Assembly: GCF_013366375.1 (NCBI RefSeq)
Contig: NZ_JABWMJ010000001.1
Span: 186,001-250,000, forward strand
Source: Rhizobacter koreensis
Lineage (GTDB): Bacteria > Pseudomonadota > Gammaproteobacteria > Burkholderiales > Burkholderiaceae_C
Direction: 5' to 3'
Length of the DNA: 64,000 nucleotides
The notes beneath the pieces were generated by a model that saw nothing but the letters and a program-made list of their open reading frames with translations, had not been told where the DNA came from and ran no database searches. Every line of letters starts with the position of its first letter. The stretch's first letter is position 1. The position numbers and the translations under genes are program-made. Below are positions 55,734-63,609 of the stretch, one piece after another.

Positions 55734-55754
55734 ACCCCCCGGCGGTTTTCGTTT
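55721..55754 (+). terminator. Attenuator terminator upstream of DAHP synthase
   Basis: AAAACCGCCGGG pairs with CCCGGCGGTTTT (12 bp) around a CACCC loop, followed by CGTTT. It lies between the leader peptide and the structural gene and competes with the antiterminator helix. Confidence 0.82.
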
Positions 55755-55798
55755 ATGCGCTCGAGAAAAAGCGCCAACGAACCATGGGAAGCCGGATC

Positions 55799-56914
55799 AT
55801 GACCTCCAGCAGCGCAGCGAGCCGCGAGTGGATCGCGAACAGCGAACGCACCAGCCAGACCGACGACCAGCGCATCGTCGACGTCAAGCCGCTGCCCCCG
55901 CCGGAGCACCTGATCCGCTTCTTCCCGATCGCCGGCACGCCGGTCGAGCAGCAGATCGAGGCGACCCGTGGGGCGATCCGCCGCATCATGCAGAAGCAGG
56001 ACGACCGCCTGCTCGTGATCATGGGGCCATGCTCGATCCACGATCCGGTCGCCGCGGTCGACTACGCCAAGCGCCTCAAGGCCGAGCGCGACCGGTACGC
56101 CGACACGCTCGAGATCGTGATGCGAGTCTACTTCGAGAAGCCGCGCACCACGGTCGGCTGGAAGGGCCTCATCAACGATCCGTACCTCGACGAGACGTAT
56201 CGCATCGACGAGGGCCTGCGTATCGGCCGCCAGCTGCTGCTCGAGATCAACCGGCTCGGCATGCCCGCCGGCAGCGAGTTCCTCGACGTCATCTCGCCGC
56301 AGTACCTCGGCGACCTGATCGCCTGGGGTGCGATCGGCGCGCGCACCACCGAGAGCCAGGTGCACCGCGAGCTCGCCTCGGGCCTCTCGGCGCCGATCGG
56401 CTTCAAGAACGGCACCGACGGCAACATCAAGATCGCGATCGACGCGATCCAGGCGGCGGCGCGGCCGCACCACTTCCTGTCGGTGCACAAGAACGGGCAG
56501 GTCGCGATCGTCGAAACGCGCGGCAACACGGACTGCCACGTCATCCTGCGCGGCGGCAAGGCGCCGAACTACGACGAGACGAGCGTCGCCGCCGCCTGCC
56601 GCGAGCTCGACGCCGCACAGCTCGACTGCGCGCTGATGGTCGACTGCAGCCATGCCAACAGCAGCAAGCAGTACGCGCGCCAGGTCGAGGTCGCACGCGA
56701 CGTCGCGGTGCAGCTGCGCGCCGGTCAACGCAGCGTGTTCGGCGTGATGGTCGAGAGCCACCTGGTCGCCGGCGCGCAGAAGTTCAGCGCCGGCAAGGAC
56801 GACCCGGCGCAGCTCGTCTACGGCCAGAGCATCACCGACGCGTGCATCGGCTGGGACGACTCGGTCACCATGCTGCGCGAGCTGAGCGATGCGGTGCGCG
56901 CGCGGCGCGGCTGA
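55799..56914 (+). CDS. aroG: 3-deoxy-D-arabino-heptulosonate 7-phosphate synthase, class I
   Basis: 371 residues; condenses PEP and erythrose 4-phosphate, the first step of the shikimate pathway. Class I signatures: VIMGPCSIHDP, GFKNGTDGNIKIA, and metal-binding VDCSHANSSKQY. ATG at 55799 has GGGAAG upstream; ATG at 55784 is an alternative adding five residues. Which aromatic amino acid inhibits it allosterically cannot be told, so the aroG/aroF/aroH choice is open. Expression is predicted to be controlled by the upstream Trp/Phe/Tyr attenuator. Confidence 0.94.
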   Translation: MTSSSAASREWIANSERTSQTDDQRIVDVKPLPPPEHLIRFFPIAGTPVEQQIEATRGAIRRIMQKQDDRLLVIMGPCSIHDPVAAVDYAKRLKAERDRYADTLEIVMRVYFEKPRTTVGWKGLINDPYLDETYRIDEGLRIGRQLLLEINRLGMPAGSEFLDVISPQYLGDLIAWGAIGARTTESQVHRELASGLSAPIGFKNGTDGNIKIAIDAIQAAARPHHFLSVHKNGQVAIVETRGNTDCHVILRGGKAPNYDETSVAAACRELDAAQLDCALMVDCSHANSSKQYARQVEVARDVAVQLRAGQRSVFGVMVESHLVAGAQKFSAGKDDPAQLVYGQSITDACIGWDDSVTMLRELSDAVRARRG

Positions 56915-56992
56915 AAGCCGAGCATCCCATGCGCTGGTGCGCTAAGGCGTAGCCTGACGCATCGCGCCAGCGCGCTCGCAAGGAGAACCGCC

Positions 56993-57688
56993 ATGAAGGC
57001 AACGCCGCTCCCGGTCGAGGATGACCGCGGCCGCGCCGACGCCGCGCCCGACGGAACGCGGCGGCGCGTGCTGCACGCGGCGCTCGGCGCCGCCGTGCTC
57101 GGCGTGCCCGCGTTCGCGACGGCGCGCGGTGGGCTGCCGCCGATCACCGAAGGTCCGTTCTACCCGCCGGCGTCGTGGCGCGCGCGCACCCTCGACGTCG
57201 ATGCCGACCTCACCACGGTGCGCAGCGGAAACGGCAGCGCCCAACGTGCGCTCGGCGAACATCTCGACCTGCTCGGCGTCGTCAGCGACGCCGACGGTCG
57301 CACGATCGACGGCGCGACGGTCGAGATCTGGCAGTGCGACGTCTTCGCGAGCTACCGCCACCCGCACGGCGCCGGCGCTCGCGTCGATGCCGGCTTTCAG
57401 GGCTTCGGCGAGAGTCGCAGCGACGCCCGCGGCGCGGTGCGCTTTCGCACGATCCGGCCGGTGGCGTATCCCGGCCGCACGCCGCACATCCACGTCAAGG
57501 TGCGCCACCCGTCGTTCGGCGAGCTGACCTCGCAGCTGTTCGTCGCCGGCGAGCCGGGCAACGCGCGCGACGGCCTCTGGCGCAGCCTGCCGCCCGAGGC
57601 GCAGGCACGCGTCGCCATGGCGCTGCGCGCGGCGCCAGCCGGCTCGGGCGTGCGCTGGGTCGTCGAGCAGGCGCTGGTCGTCGGCTGA
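56993..57688 (+). CDS. Exported intradiol ring-cleavage dioxygenase family protein
   Basis: 231 residues. TRRRVLHAALGAAVLG near the N-terminus is a twin-arginine-like signal. The protocatechuate/catechol dioxygenase beta-sandwich follows, with EGPFYPP, WQCDVFASYRHP and PHIHVKV carrying likely Fe(III) ligands (two Tyr, two His). The substrate is unknown, and export is unusual for aromatic-ring catabolism. An AAGGAG Shine-Dalgarno precedes the ATG. It lies 78 bases after aroG, but a functional link is not implied. Confidence 0.86.
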   Translation: MKATPLPVEDDRGRADAAPDGTRRRVLHAALGAAVLGVPAFATARGGLPPITEGPFYPPASWRARTLDVDADLTTVRSGNGSAQRALGEHLDLLGVVSDADGRTIDGATVEIWQCDVFASYRHPHGAGARVDAGFQGFGESRSDARGAVRFRTIRPVAYPGRTPHIHVKVRHPSFGELTSQLFVAGEPGNARDGLWRSLPPEAQARVAMALRAAPAGSGVRWVVEQALVVG

Positions 57689-57748
57689 GCTCGCACGCGC
57701 GAACCGCCGCCCAAGGTTCGCCGCCTCCGGGCGCGCGCAGGTGCGAAG

Positions 57749-58324
57749 CTACGGCGCGTCGCGCGCCAGCCGCTCGCTGTTCCAGTAGACGTCGTCGCCG
57801 CCGAGCCCGTCGAGGTTGGCGCGATTGAGCACGCGCGCGAGGACGAACAGCAGATCGCTCAGCCGGTTGAGGTACTGCAGCGGCTCGGACCGCACGCCAC
57901 CGTCCTCGGCGAGTGCCACCACGGCGCGCTCGGCGCGGCGCGCGACGCTGCGCGCCACGTGGGCGAGCGCCGCGCTGCGCGTGCCGGCGGGCAGGATGAA
58001 CTCCTTCAGGCGCGGCAGGTCGGCGTTGTAGCGCGCGAGCGCCGCGTCGAGCGCGCGCACCGCGTCCGGCTTCAGCAGCTCGAACCCCGGAATCGACAAC
58101 TCGCCGCCGAGGTTGAAGAGCTCGTGCTGAACCGTGACCAGGAGGCTGCGTACGTCGTCGGGCAGCGGCTCGGCGAGGAGCACGCCGAGCTGCGAGTTCA
58201 GCTCGTCGACGTCGCCCATGGCGGCAACGCGCGGGTGGCTCTTGGCGAGCCGAGTGCCGTCGCCGAGGCCGGTGGTGCCGTCGTCGCCGGTACGGGTCGC
58301 GATCTGCGTCAGTCGGTTCGCCAT
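57749..58324 (-). CDS. Cob(I)alamin adenosyltransferase, PduO type
   Basis: 191 residues; transfers the adenosyl group of ATP to cob(I)alamin. The ATP-binding N-terminus is TRTGDDGTTGLGDGTRL, and the C-terminal ARSVARRAERAV and YLNRLSDLLFVLAR helices are conserved. Complete length. No cobalamin biosynthesis gene or B12 riboswitch is seen nearby. It lies 34 bases downstream of the SpoVR gene on the same strand and could belong to that operon. Confidence 0.94.
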   Translation of the reverse strand: MANRLTQIATRTGDDGTTGLGDGTRLAKSHPRVAAMGDVDELNSQLGVLLAEPLPDDVRSLLVTVQHELFNLGGELSIPGFELLKPDAVRALDAALARYNADLPRLKEFILPAGTRSAALAHVARSVARRAERAVVALAEDGGVRSEPLQYLNRLSDLLFVLARVLNRANLDGLGGDDVYWNSERLARDAP

Positions 58325-58358
58325 CGTGCGGCGATGCTAGCGCCGCACGCGGCTCGCT

Positions 58359-59996
58359 TCAGCGCGACTCCGGCGCGTGCAGCGACCAGCGCGCGGCGAT
58401 GTCGCCGTAACCGTCGACACTCTCGAGGTTGACGCCGAAACCCCACAGCCGCGCGACGTGCTTGAGCACCTCGTGTGCGCTGTCGTTGAGGGGGCGGTTG
58501 CTGTGGCGCGTGTGGCGGAGCGTGAGCGACCGATCGCCGCGCCGGTTGACGTTCCAGACCTGGATGTCGGGTTCGCGGGTGCCGAGGTCGTACTGCTTCG
58601 ACATCGCCTCGCGCACGTGCCGGTAGCCGGCATCGTCGTGGATCGCCGACACCTGCAGGTGGTCGACGTGCTCGTCGTCGACGATCGCGAAAAGGCGCAG
58701 GTCGCGGATGACCTTGGGCGAGAGGTACTGGCCGATGAAGCTCTCGTCCTTGAAGTTGCGCATCGCGTGATGCAGCGCCGGCAGCCACGGCGTTCCGGCG
58801 AGGTTGGGGAACCACTCGCGGTCCTCGTCGGTCGGGTTCTCGCAGATCCGCTTGATGTCGGTGTACATCGCGAAGCCGAGCGCATAGGGGTTGATGCCGC
58901 CGTAGGCGCGGTGCCCGACCGGCGGCTGGTAGATCACGTTCGTGTGCGACTTCAGCCACTCGATCATCACGCCGTCCGTGAGGTAGCCGTCGTCGTAGAG
59001 CGTGTTGAGCAGGTGGTGGTGCCAGAACGTCGCCCAGCCCTCGTTCATGACCTTGGTCTGGCGCTGCGGGTAGAAGTACTGCGCAACCTTGCGGACGATC
59101 CGCACGATCTCGCGCTGCCAGGGCTCGAGCAGCGGCGCGTTCTTCTCGATGAAGTACAGCAGGTTCTCCTGCGGCTCGGCCGGGAAACGCTTGCTCTCCG
59201 TCGCTTCCTCCGCGCGATCGGCACGCCGCGGCAGCGTGCGCCAGATGTCGTTGACCTGGCGCTGCGCGTACTCGTGGCGCTCGGCCTGGCGCGCGAGCTC
59301 CTCGGCAAGCGAGATCTTGCTCGGCCGGTGGTAGCGGTCGACGCCGTAGTTCTGCAGCGCGTGGCAGCTGTCGAGCACCTCCTCGACCGCCTGCATGCCG
59401 TGCTTCTCTTCGCACTCGGCGACGTAGTTCCGGGCGTAGACCAGGTAGTCGATGATCGACGACGCGTCGGTCCAGAGCCGGAACAGGTAGTTGCCCTTGA
59501 AGAAGCTGTTGTGTCCGTACGCCGCGTGCGCGATCACGAGCGCCTGCATCGCGGTCGTGTTCTCCTCCATCAGGTAGCTGATGCAGGGGTCGGAGTTGAT
59601 GACGATCTCGTACGCGAGGCCCATCTGGCCGCGCCGGTACTGCCGCTCGTTGGCGATGAACTCCTTGCCGTAGCTCCAGTGACGGTAGTTCACCGGCATG
59701 CCGACCGACGCGTAGGCGTCCATCATCTGCTCGGCGGTGATCACCTCGAGCTGGTTGGCATAGGTGTCGAGGCCGAACCGCTGCGCGGTCGCGCGGATGA
59801 CCTCGTGGTACTCCTCGATGAGGTCGAAGGTCCAGTCGCTCGGGTCGGGCAAGGGCTTGTCCGGCCGCGGGCCGGGCGGCAGCGGATGCTGCAGCAGCTC
59901 GCGCTCCGGGCGGATGCGGCGTGCGGGCGAGCGGATCGGCTCGCGCACCTCGTGGGCTGCGGCATCCTGCGTGACGCCTTCGACGATGTGACTCAT
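58359..59996 (-). CDS. SpoVR-family protein
   Basis: 545 residues; family of B. subtilis SpoVR and E. coli YcgB. Diagnostic blocks are YHEVIRATAQRFGLDTYANQ, NYRHWSYGKEF, AAYGHNSFFKGN and KVMNEGWATFWHH. Biochemical function is unknown; members accompany PrkA and DUF444 proteins and are induced in stationary phase or nutrient stress. The ATGA start overlaps the DUF444 stop, so production is coupled. ATG at 59996 is used; the longer frame overlaps the DUF444 gene. Confidence 0.95.
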   Translation of the reverse strand: MSHIVEGVTQDAAAHEVREPIRSPARRIRPERELLQHPLPPGPRPDKPLPDPSDWTFDLIEEYHEVIRATAQRFGLDTYANQLEVITAEQMMDAYASVGMPVNYRHWSYGKEFIANERQYRRGQMGLAYEIVINSDPCISYLMEENTTAMQALVIAHAAYGHNSFFKGNYLFRLWTDASSIIDYLVYARNYVAECEEKHGMQAVEEVLDSCHALQNYGVDRYHRPSKISLAEELARQAERHEYAQRQVNDIWRTLPRRADRAEEATESKRFPAEPQENLLYFIEKNAPLLEPWQREIVRIVRKVAQYFYPQRQTKVMNEGWATFWHHHLLNTLYDDGYLTDGVMIEWLKSHTNVIYQPPVGHRAYGGINPYALGFAMYTDIKRICENPTDEDREWFPNLAGTPWLPALHHAMRNFKDESFIGQYLSPKVIRDLRLFAIVDDEHVDHLQVSAIHDDAGYRHVREAMSKQYDLGTREPDIQVWNVNRRGDRSLTLRHTRHSNRPLNDSAHEVLKHVARLWGFGVNLESVDGYGDIAARWSLHAPESR

Positions 59997-61273
59997 GCGT
60001 GGGCCCCCTCGGTCTTGAAGAGATCGCGGAACACCGGGTAGATCTGCGACGCGTCGGTCACCTTGCGCATCGCGAAATGCGTGTTGAGCTCGCGCAGCCG
60101 CGCGTACTCTTCCCAGAGGTTCTGCTCTTCCTCGGCAACCTGCACGTAGGCGAAGTAGCGGCACTTCGGCAGCAGGGTCTCCGTGAGGATCTCGCGGCAG
60201 CGTCCGCTGTCGTGGTGCCAGTTGTCGCCGTCGCTGGCCTGCGCCGCGTAGATGTTCCAGTCGCTCGACGAATAGCGCTGCTCGATGATCTCGTCCATCA
60301 GCACGAGCGCGCTCGAGACCACCGTGCCGCCGGTCTCGCGGGCGCGGAAGAAGCTCTCCTCGTCGACTTCCTGCGCCTGCGTGTGATGGCGAATGAAGAC
60401 CAGGTCGATCTTCTCGTAGTGCCGCGTGAGGAAGAGGTAGAGCAGGATGAAGAAGCGCTTGGCGAGCTCCTTGCGGGCCTCGTCCATCGATCCCGACACG
60501 TCCATCAGACAGAACATCACCGCCTTGGCGGTCGGCACCGGCAGACGCACGCGATTGCGGTAGCGCAGATCGATCGGGTCGAGGTACGGGATGCGCTTGA
60601 GGCGCGCCCGCAGCTCCGCCACGCGCGTCTCGATCACCTTGCGCTCGAACTCGCGCGCCGCATCGCCGCGGTCGTCGCCCCAGGCCTCGAGCTGCGCCTC
60701 GAGCTCCGCGAGCTCGGCACGCGAGCCGGCTCCGATCGCGACGCGGCGCCCGATCGCGCCGCGCATCGAACGCAGCACCGACAGGTTGCTCGGCGTGCCG
60801 GCGTTCGAATATCCCGCGCGATGCGACTTGTACTCGGGCGTCTCGACGAGCTGCGTGCGGATCATCCGCGGCAACGCGAGGTCGTCGAAGAAGATCTGCA
60901 TGAACTCTTCCTTGGTCAGGTGGAAGACGAAGTCGTCCTCGCCTTCGGCCGCCTGGCCGCCCTGACCCTGGCCGCTGCCGCGCCCGCCCCCGCCCTTGGG
61001 CCGCTCGATGCGATCGCCGCGCACGTACTCCTGATTGCCTGGATGGACCATTTCGCGCGCGCCGCCGGCACCATGCCCGAACACCGGCTCGCTGATGTCG
61101 CGCTTGGGGATCGTGATGTCCTCGCCACGCTCCATGTCGCGGATGCCGCGGTTGTCGACCGCACGCCGAACCGCGTCGCGCAGCTGATCCTGGTAGCGAC
61201 GCAGGAACCGCTCGCGGTTGCCGATCGACTTGTTCTTGCCGGCGAGCCGGCGATCGATGATCTGCTGCAGCAT
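59993..61273 (-). CDS. yeaH: DUF444 / YeaH-family protein
   Basis: 426 residues. The N-terminal half is basic and Gly-rich (PKGGGGRGSGQGQGGQ, about residues 92-107). The C-terminal half is a von Willebrand A-like domain with the MIDAS motif MDVSGSMDEA. E. coli YeaH is encoded next to the kinase YeaG (PrkA) and acts with it in stress and nitrogen-starvation survival. The gene begins 85 bases after prkA and overlaps the SpoVR gene by four bases. Confidence 0.95.
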   Translation of the reverse strand: MLQQIIDRRLAGKNKSIGNRERFLRRYQDQLRDAVRRAVDNRGIRDMERGEDITIPKRDISEPVFGHGAGGAREMVHPGNQEYVRGDRIERPKGGGGRGSGQGQGGQAAEGEDDFVFHLTKEEFMQIFFDDLALPRMIRTQLVETPEYKSHRAGYSNAGTPSNLSVLRSMRGAIGRRVAIGAGSRAELAELEAQLEAWGDDRGDAAREFERKVIETRVAELRARLKRIPYLDPIDLRYRNRVRLPVPTAKAVMFCLMDVSGSMDEARKELAKRFFILLYLFLTRHYEKIDLVFIRHHTQAQEVDEESFFRARETGGTVVSSALVLMDEIIEQRYSSSDWNIYAAQASDGDNWHHDSGRCREILTETLLPKCRYFAYVQVAEEEQNLWEEYARLRELNTHFAMRKVTDASQIYPVFRDLFKTEGAHA

Positions 61274-61358
61274 CAGGCGTCCTCGGTGCCGCCGGCTCTG
61301 CCGCGGACGCGCCCGCTGTGGAGCGGCGAAGGCGACATGCGTGGCGGCACGCTGTCCA

Positions 61359-63281
61359 TCAAGAGCTCTTGCGCACCCGCAGGTACCACTCGCAGAGCAG
61401 GCGCACCTGCTTGGGCGTGTAGCCCTTCTGGACCATGCGGTTGACGAAGTTCTCGTGCTTCTTGGCCTCGTCGGCGCTCGCCTTGGCGTTGAAGCTGATC
61501 ACCGGCAGAAGCTCCTCGGTGTTCGAGAACATCTTCTTCTCGATCACCGTGCGCAGCTTCTCGTAGCTCGTCCACGCCGGGTTCTTGCCGGCGTTGTTGG
61601 CACGCGCGCGCAGCACGAAGTTGACGATCTCGTTGCGGAAGTCCTTCGGGTTCGAGATGCCGGCAGGCTTTTCGATCTTCTCGAGCTCGGCATTGAGCTG
61701 GGCGCGGTCGAACACCTCGCCGGTGTCGGTGTCGCGGTACTCCTGGTCCTGGATCCAGTAGTCCGCATACGTGACGTAGCGATCGAAGATGTTCTGCCCG
61801 TACTCGCTGTAGCTCTCGAGATAGGCGGTCTGGATCTCCTTGCCGATGAACTCGGCGTAGCGCGCCGACAGATGCTCCTTGATGAAGCCGAGGTACTTCT
61901 GCTCGAGCTCGCTCGGAAACTGCTCGCGCTCGATCTGCTGCTCGAGCACGTACATCAGGTGCACCGGGTTGGCGGCGACTTCGGCCGGGTCGAAGTTGAA
62001 GACCTTCGAGAGGATCTTGAACGCGAAGCGCGTCGAGATCCCGCTCATGCCCTCGTCGACGCCGGCGTAGTCGCGATATTCCTGGTAGCTCTTCGCGCGC
62101 GGGTCGGTGTCCTTGAGGTTCTCGCCGTCGTAGATCAGCATCTTCGAGTAGAGCGAGCTGTTCTCGGGCTCCTTCAGGCGCGTGAGCATCGCGAACTGGC
62201 TCATCATCTTCAGCGTGCCGGGCGCGCACGGTGCCTCGGCCAGCGACGAGTTGCGCAGCAGCTTCTCGTAGATCTTGATCTCTTCCGAGACACGCAGGCA
62301 GTACGGCACCTTCACGATGTAGATGCGGTCGAGGAATGCCTCGTTGTTCTTGTTGTTGCGAAAGCTCTTCCACTCGCTCTCGTTCGAGTGCGCCAGCACG
62401 ATGCCGTCGAACGGGATCGCGCCGAAGCCCTCGGTGCCCTTGAAGTTGCCTTCCTGGGTCGCGGTCAGCAGCGGGTGCAGCACCTTGATCGGCGCCTTGA
62501 ACATCTCGACGAACTCCAGGAGGCCCTGGTTCGCGAGGCACAGGCCCCCGGAGAAGCTGTACGCGTCGGGGTCGTCCTGCGCGTAGGTCTCGAGCTTCCT
62601 GATGTCGACCTTGCCGACGAGCGCCGAGATGTCCTGGTTGTTCTCGTCGCCCGGCTCGGTCTTGGCCACACCGATCTGCTTGAGCACGCTGGGGTGCCGC
62701 TTGACGATCTTGAACTTGCGGATGTCGCCGCCGAACTCGTCGAGACGCTTCACGGCCCAGGGGCTGAGGATGCGGTTCAGGTAGCGCCGCGGGATGCCGT
62801 ACTCGCTCTCGAGCAGCGGGCCGTCCTCGGCGGGGTCGAAGAGGCCGAGCGGCGACTCGTTCACGGGCGAGCCCTTGATCGCGTAGAACGGCACCTGCTC
62901 CATCAGCTGCTTCAGGCGCTCGGCGATCGAGCTCTTGCCGCCACCCACGGGCCCGAGCAGATACAGGATCTGCTTCTTCTCCTCAAGCCCCTGGGCGGCG
63001 TGGCGGAAGTAGCTGACGACCTGCTCGATCGCGTCTTCCATGCCGTAGAACTCGGCGAACGCGGGGTAGATCTTGATGACCTTGTTCGCGAACAGCCGCG
63101 ACATGCGCGGGTCGTTGCGCGTGTCGACCATCGTCGGCTCGCCGATCGCCTTGAGCATGCGTTCGGCGGCGGTGGCATAGGCGAGCGGGTTGCGCTTGCA
63201 CTCGGCCAGGTAGTCTTCGATCGACAGCTCTTCTTCGCGGCTTCGCTCGAAGCGAGCGGCGAAATTGCTGATGACATCCAT
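61359..63281 (-). CDS. prkA: PrkA-family serine protein kinase / AAA ATPase
   Basis: 640 residues; YeaG/PrkA. An N-terminal AAA-type ATPase domain with Walker A LGPVGGGKSSIAERL is followed by the C-terminal PrkA kinase-like domain (RLLCEWYLRVRKSS at the end). A GGAG Shine-Dalgarno stands six bases before the ATG. First gene of the prkA-yeaH-spoVR operon. Upstream, a near-consensus sigma-54 promoter (63493-63510) and a structured leader fit the known dependence of E. coli yeaGH on nitrogen-stress sigma-54 control. Confidence 0.95.
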   Translation of the reverse strand: MDVISNFAARFERSREEELSIEDYLAECKRNPLAYATAAERMLKAIGEPTMVDTRNDPRMSRLFANKVIKIYPAFAEFYGMEDAIEQVVSYFRHAAQGLEEKKQILYLLGPVGGGKSSIAERLKQLMEQVPFYAIKGSPVNESPLGLFDPAEDGPLLESEYGIPRRYLNRILSPWAVKRLDEFGGDIRKFKIVKRHPSVLKQIGVAKTEPGDENNQDISALVGKVDIRKLETYAQDDPDAYSFSGGLCLANQGLLEFVEMFKAPIKVLHPLLTATQEGNFKGTEGFGAIPFDGIVLAHSNESEWKSFRNNKNNEAFLDRIYIVKVPYCLRVSEEIKIYEKLLRNSSLAEAPCAPGTLKMMSQFAMLTRLKEPENSSLYSKMLIYDGENLKDTDPRAKSYQEYRDYAGVDEGMSGISTRFAFKILSKVFNFDPAEVAANPVHLMYVLEQQIEREQFPSELEQKYLGFIKEHLSARYAEFIGKEIQTAYLESYSEYGQNIFDRYVTYADYWIQDQEYRDTDTGEVFDRAQLNAELEKIEKPAGISNPKDFRNEIVNFVLRARANNAGKNPAWTSYEKLRTVIEKKMFSNTEELLPVISFNAKASADEAKKHENFVNRMVQKGYTPKQVRLLCEWYLRVRKSS

Positions 63282-63346
63282 GCTGATCTCCTGTGCGTCG
63301 AGGAGGCTTGGCCGCGGCAGCTGCCGCGTCCAATTCCGGGGAAGTT

Positions 63347-63373
63347 CTGATGGAGCCCGGCGGGCGCCATCAG
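63347..63373 (-). other. Stem-loop in the prkA 5' leader
   Basis: CTGATGG and CCATCAG form a perfect 7-bp outer stem, with an inner GCCC/GGGC stem after one mismatch and a 3-base loop. It would lie in the prkA leader RNA about 65 bases before the start codon. Possible roles are RNA stability or translational control. Confidence 0.55.
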
Positions 63374-63492
63374 AGCTTTCCTGGGATCAGCGCTGTTCGA
63401 TCGAAACGTCGTTCACATGATCCTGTTCGATGCCGCGAAAGCAAGACCGCCTGGATGTCGGGAGCGGCCCTTCGCTGGACACATCATGATTT

Positions 63493-63510
63493 AGCAAGCT
63501 CCGTGCCGCA
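63493..63510 (-). promoter_or_regulatory. Sigma-54 (RpoN) promoter of the prkA operon
   Basis: On the minus strand the sequence is CGGCACG-GAGC-TTGCT. The GG and GC elements are separated by exactly ten bases, as required for -24/-12 promoters, and only the T before GGCACG differs from the consensus TGGCACG-N4-TTGCW. Transcription would start near 63482, about 200 bases ahead of prkA. Confidence 0.72.
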
Positions 63511-63530
63511 ACAACCGACCGGCGCCCGCA

Positions 63531-63560
63531 CTTTCACAGAGCGCGACACGCGTGAGAAAG
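63531..63560. promoter_or_regulatory. Candidate enhancer-binding site upstream of the sigma-54 promoter
   Basis: CTTTCaCA and TGaGAAAG form an imperfect inverted repeat with a 14-base spacer, centred about 60 bases upstream of the predicted transcription start. Sigma-54 promoters need an activator bound upstream; this repeat is the only clear candidate. The activator is not identified. Confidence 0.35.
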
Positions 63561-63609
63561 TTCCTGCCGGGCCGAGGCGTTTGCAATCCTTCACGCAGTG
63601 CCGCGGGCG

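Larger units (their letters stand above)
63282..63609. other. Promoter and leader region of the prkA operon
   Basis: 328 bases without a gene, between prkA and parB (both minus strand). It holds a 16-base perfect palindrome (CGCGGCAGCTGCCGCG, 63313-63328), a hairpin at 63347-63373, a sigma-54 promoter at 63493-63510 and an upstream inverted repeat at 63531-63560. It is also where parB transcription must end; no intrinsic terminator for parB was recognised. Confidence 0.6.

Noticed and set aside
55609-56952. A GTG-started frame covering the whole DAHP synthase gene in a different phase.
   Set aside because: The DAHP synthase motifs are in the other frame; this one is Arg-rich with no motif. 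Its overlap with the leader region does not affect the attenuator reading.
63282-63609. Search for a parS-like centromere site next to parB.
   Set aside because: No sequence close to the known 16-base parS palindrome was seen here or elsewhere in the window.
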